From: Candidatus Curtissbacteria bacterium
GTDB lineage: Bacteria > Patescibacteriota > Microgenomatia > Curtissbacterales > GWA2-41-24
Direction: 5' to 3'
DNA length: 6,704 nt
Assembly (NCBI GenBank): GCA_016195765.1
Contig: JACPYZ010000048.1
Coordinates: 1 to 6,704 of the forward strand
The translations under genes were made by a program, and so were the position numbers. Positions 5,554 to 6,704 of this stretch are shown in pieces (position 1 is the stretch's first letter; the number at the start of each line of letters is the position of its first letter). Below the pieces are notes generated by a model. It was not told where the DNA came from, did no database searches, and saw only the letters and a list, made by a program, of their open reading frames with translations.

Positions 5554-6704
5554 TTAGTGGGCAACTGGAGTGAAAGGCACTTCTTCAGCGTCTTTTCGTT
5601 TTTCGTTTTTCTTTTCCTTCTGACCTTTTTCAAGCAGAGGCTTGGTTAGTGCCACTTTTAAGACCTCGTCCATATGCTCTGCCAGTATGAATTGCATGTC
5701 TCGTCTAACATTTTTTGGAATGTCTTCAAGGTCTTTGCCGTTGTGCTTCGGCATGATAACTGTAGTTAGGCCGGCTCTGTGTGCTGCTAAAACTTTTTCT
5801 TTGACTCCACCAATTTCCAAAACTCTACCTCGAAGTGTCACTTCGCCAGTCATTCCTACTTCTTTGCGAACTGGAATTTTGGTGAGGGCGGAAACTAAAG
5901 CCGTTGTTATGGCGATACCTGCAGAAGGTCCTTCTTTTGGCACCGCACCTTCTGGTACATGGATGTGGACATCGGTTTTACTTGCAAAATTTTCTGGCAA
6001 CCCAAGATCTTTTGCACGAGACCTTACATAAGAAAGCGCTGCTTGAGCTGATTCTTTCATCACCTCACCAAGTTGCCCAGTTAAAATTAATTGGCCCTTG
6101 CCTGCCATAAGCGTCACTTCTACAAAGAGAATTTCCCCACCAGCCGCCGTGACAGACAAGCCCGTGGTCATACCAATTTCGTCTTTGATTTCGGCAATTG
6201 CTTTTGTATATTTACGAGGCCCCAAATATGTTGGGAGTTGCTTTGGTGAAATGTTAACTCTGGTTTTTGTTTTATCGCTTGCAAATTTTTTGGCAATTTT
6301 TCTGTAGACAGTTGCAACTTCCCTTTCAAGTTCACGCACGCCGGCTTCTCTGGTGTACGATCCAACGATTTCTTTAACTGCAGGATCTCCGATTTCGGCT
6401 TTTTCTTTGGTTAGACCGTGAGCTTCTAATTGTTTAGGCATTAAGAATCTTTTTGCGATGTACGCTTTTTCTTCCTCTGTGTAGCCAGCAAAACTGATAA
6501 TTTCGAGCCTGTCTCGAAGTGCCGGTGGAATTGTGTCCAGAACGTTGGCGGTTGTTATAAACATTACGTCCGAAAGGTCGTAAGGCACTTCTAGATAGTG
6601 GTCTGAAAAAGCATTATTTTGTTCAGGGTCTAGGGCTTCTAGAAGCGCAGATGATGGATCTCCACGGTAGTCTGTACCAATTTTATCGATTTCATCGAGC
6701 ATAA
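5554..6704 (-). CDS. lon: ATP-dependent protease Lon, C-terminal half
   Basis: Lon is a cytoplasmic AAA+ serine protease that degrades misfolded and regulatory proteins. The window holds its last 382 complete codons. The Met at 6702 is internal, because it lies in the Walker B segment MLDEIDK, so the gene enters from the right edge. The rest of the AAA+ module follows, with GDPSSALLE.LDPEQN (14-29), sensor-1 TTAN (50-53) and the sensor-2 region GVRELEREV (121-129). The protease domain has catalytic Ser260 in PKEGPSAG (255-262) and Lys303 in GGVKEKVLAAH (298-308), the 43-residue spacing of the E. coli S679/K722 pair. After residue about 357 comes a charged, low-complexity tail (EKGQKEKKNEKRKDAEE), variable in the family. 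The stop codon is TAA at 5556-5554. The enzyme looks fully functional. Confidence 0.98.
   Translation of the reverse strand, partial: MLDEIDKIGTDYRGDPSSALLEALDPEQNNAFSDHYLEVPYDLSDVMFITTANVLDTIPPALRDRLEIISFAGYTEEEKAYIAKRFLMPKQLEAHGLTKEKAEIGDPAVKEIVGSYTREAGVRELEREVATVYRKIAKKFASDKTKTRVNISPKQLPTYLGPRKYTKAIAEIKDEIGMTTGLSVTAAGGEILFVEVTLMAGKGQLILTGQLGEVMKESAQAALSYVRSRAKDLGLPENFASKTDVHIHVPEGAVPKEGPSAGIAITTALVSALTKIPVRKEVGMTGEVTLRGRVLEIGGVKEKVLAAHRAGLTTVIMPKHNGKDLEDIPKNVRRDMQFILAEHMDEVLKVALTKPLLEKGQKEKKNEKRKDAEEVPFTPVAH

Noticed and set aside
5642..6307. Plus-strand open frames opposite lon
   Set aside because: Antisense to the conserved Lon protease and AAA+ domains, with no independent start signals.
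6700..6702. ATG at 6702 as a lon start
   Set aside because: It lies inside the Walker B motif, and the preceding two bases fit a coding NTT codon; the gene simply continues beyond the window.

Overview
The window is compact, AT-rich bacterial DNA carrying mostly housekeeping genes, with two genes I do not recognise. Short leaders, stop codons shared between genes, a tRNA gene without encoded CCA, a secreted DUF5667-type protein and a DPP III (M49)-like gene next to greA together suggest a Patescibacteria/CPR-type organism, possibly of the Microgenomates group. That assignment is inference and is held at moderate confidence. All six visible stop codons are TAA or TAG. The glycine-rich pyrophosphatase gene has no in-frame TGA, so reassignment of UGA to glycine is not supported.

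Left part (1-1228). A leftward unit holds greA (transcript cleavage factor) and, overlapping it by one base, the N-terminal part of a probable M49-like peptidase that leaves the window. Facing right is an unrecognised gene of about 120 codons. The roughly 160-base gap carries two good divergent promoters. The right-facing promoter and its strong ribosome binding site point to a start at 828, in a different reading frame from the 120-codon ORF. This hints at a one-base frameshift or a small leader ORF.

Middle part (1225-3401). An unrecognised leftward protein of about 400 residues meets the 120-codon gene tail to tail with a 4-base overlap. Divergent from it is tRNA-Glu(CUC), with a perfect TATAAT box. 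It is followed by a 10-bp perfect inverted repeat, a second hairpin and a secreted DUF5667-domain protein.

Right part (3398-6704). hppA, encoding a membrane H+-pumping pyrophosphatase predicted to be K+-independent, runs leftward. It overlaps the DUF5667 gene tail to tail by 4 bases. Upstream of it is a 122-base spacer with a candidate promoter and a nested inverted repeat, then the C-terminal half of the ATP-dependent protease Lon, which enters from the right edge.

I see no mobile element, CRISPR array, toxin-antitoxin pair or defence system. The points most worth a second look are the frame conflict at 828-866, the two unknown proteins, and the structured non-coding segments in front of hppA and the DUF5667 gene.
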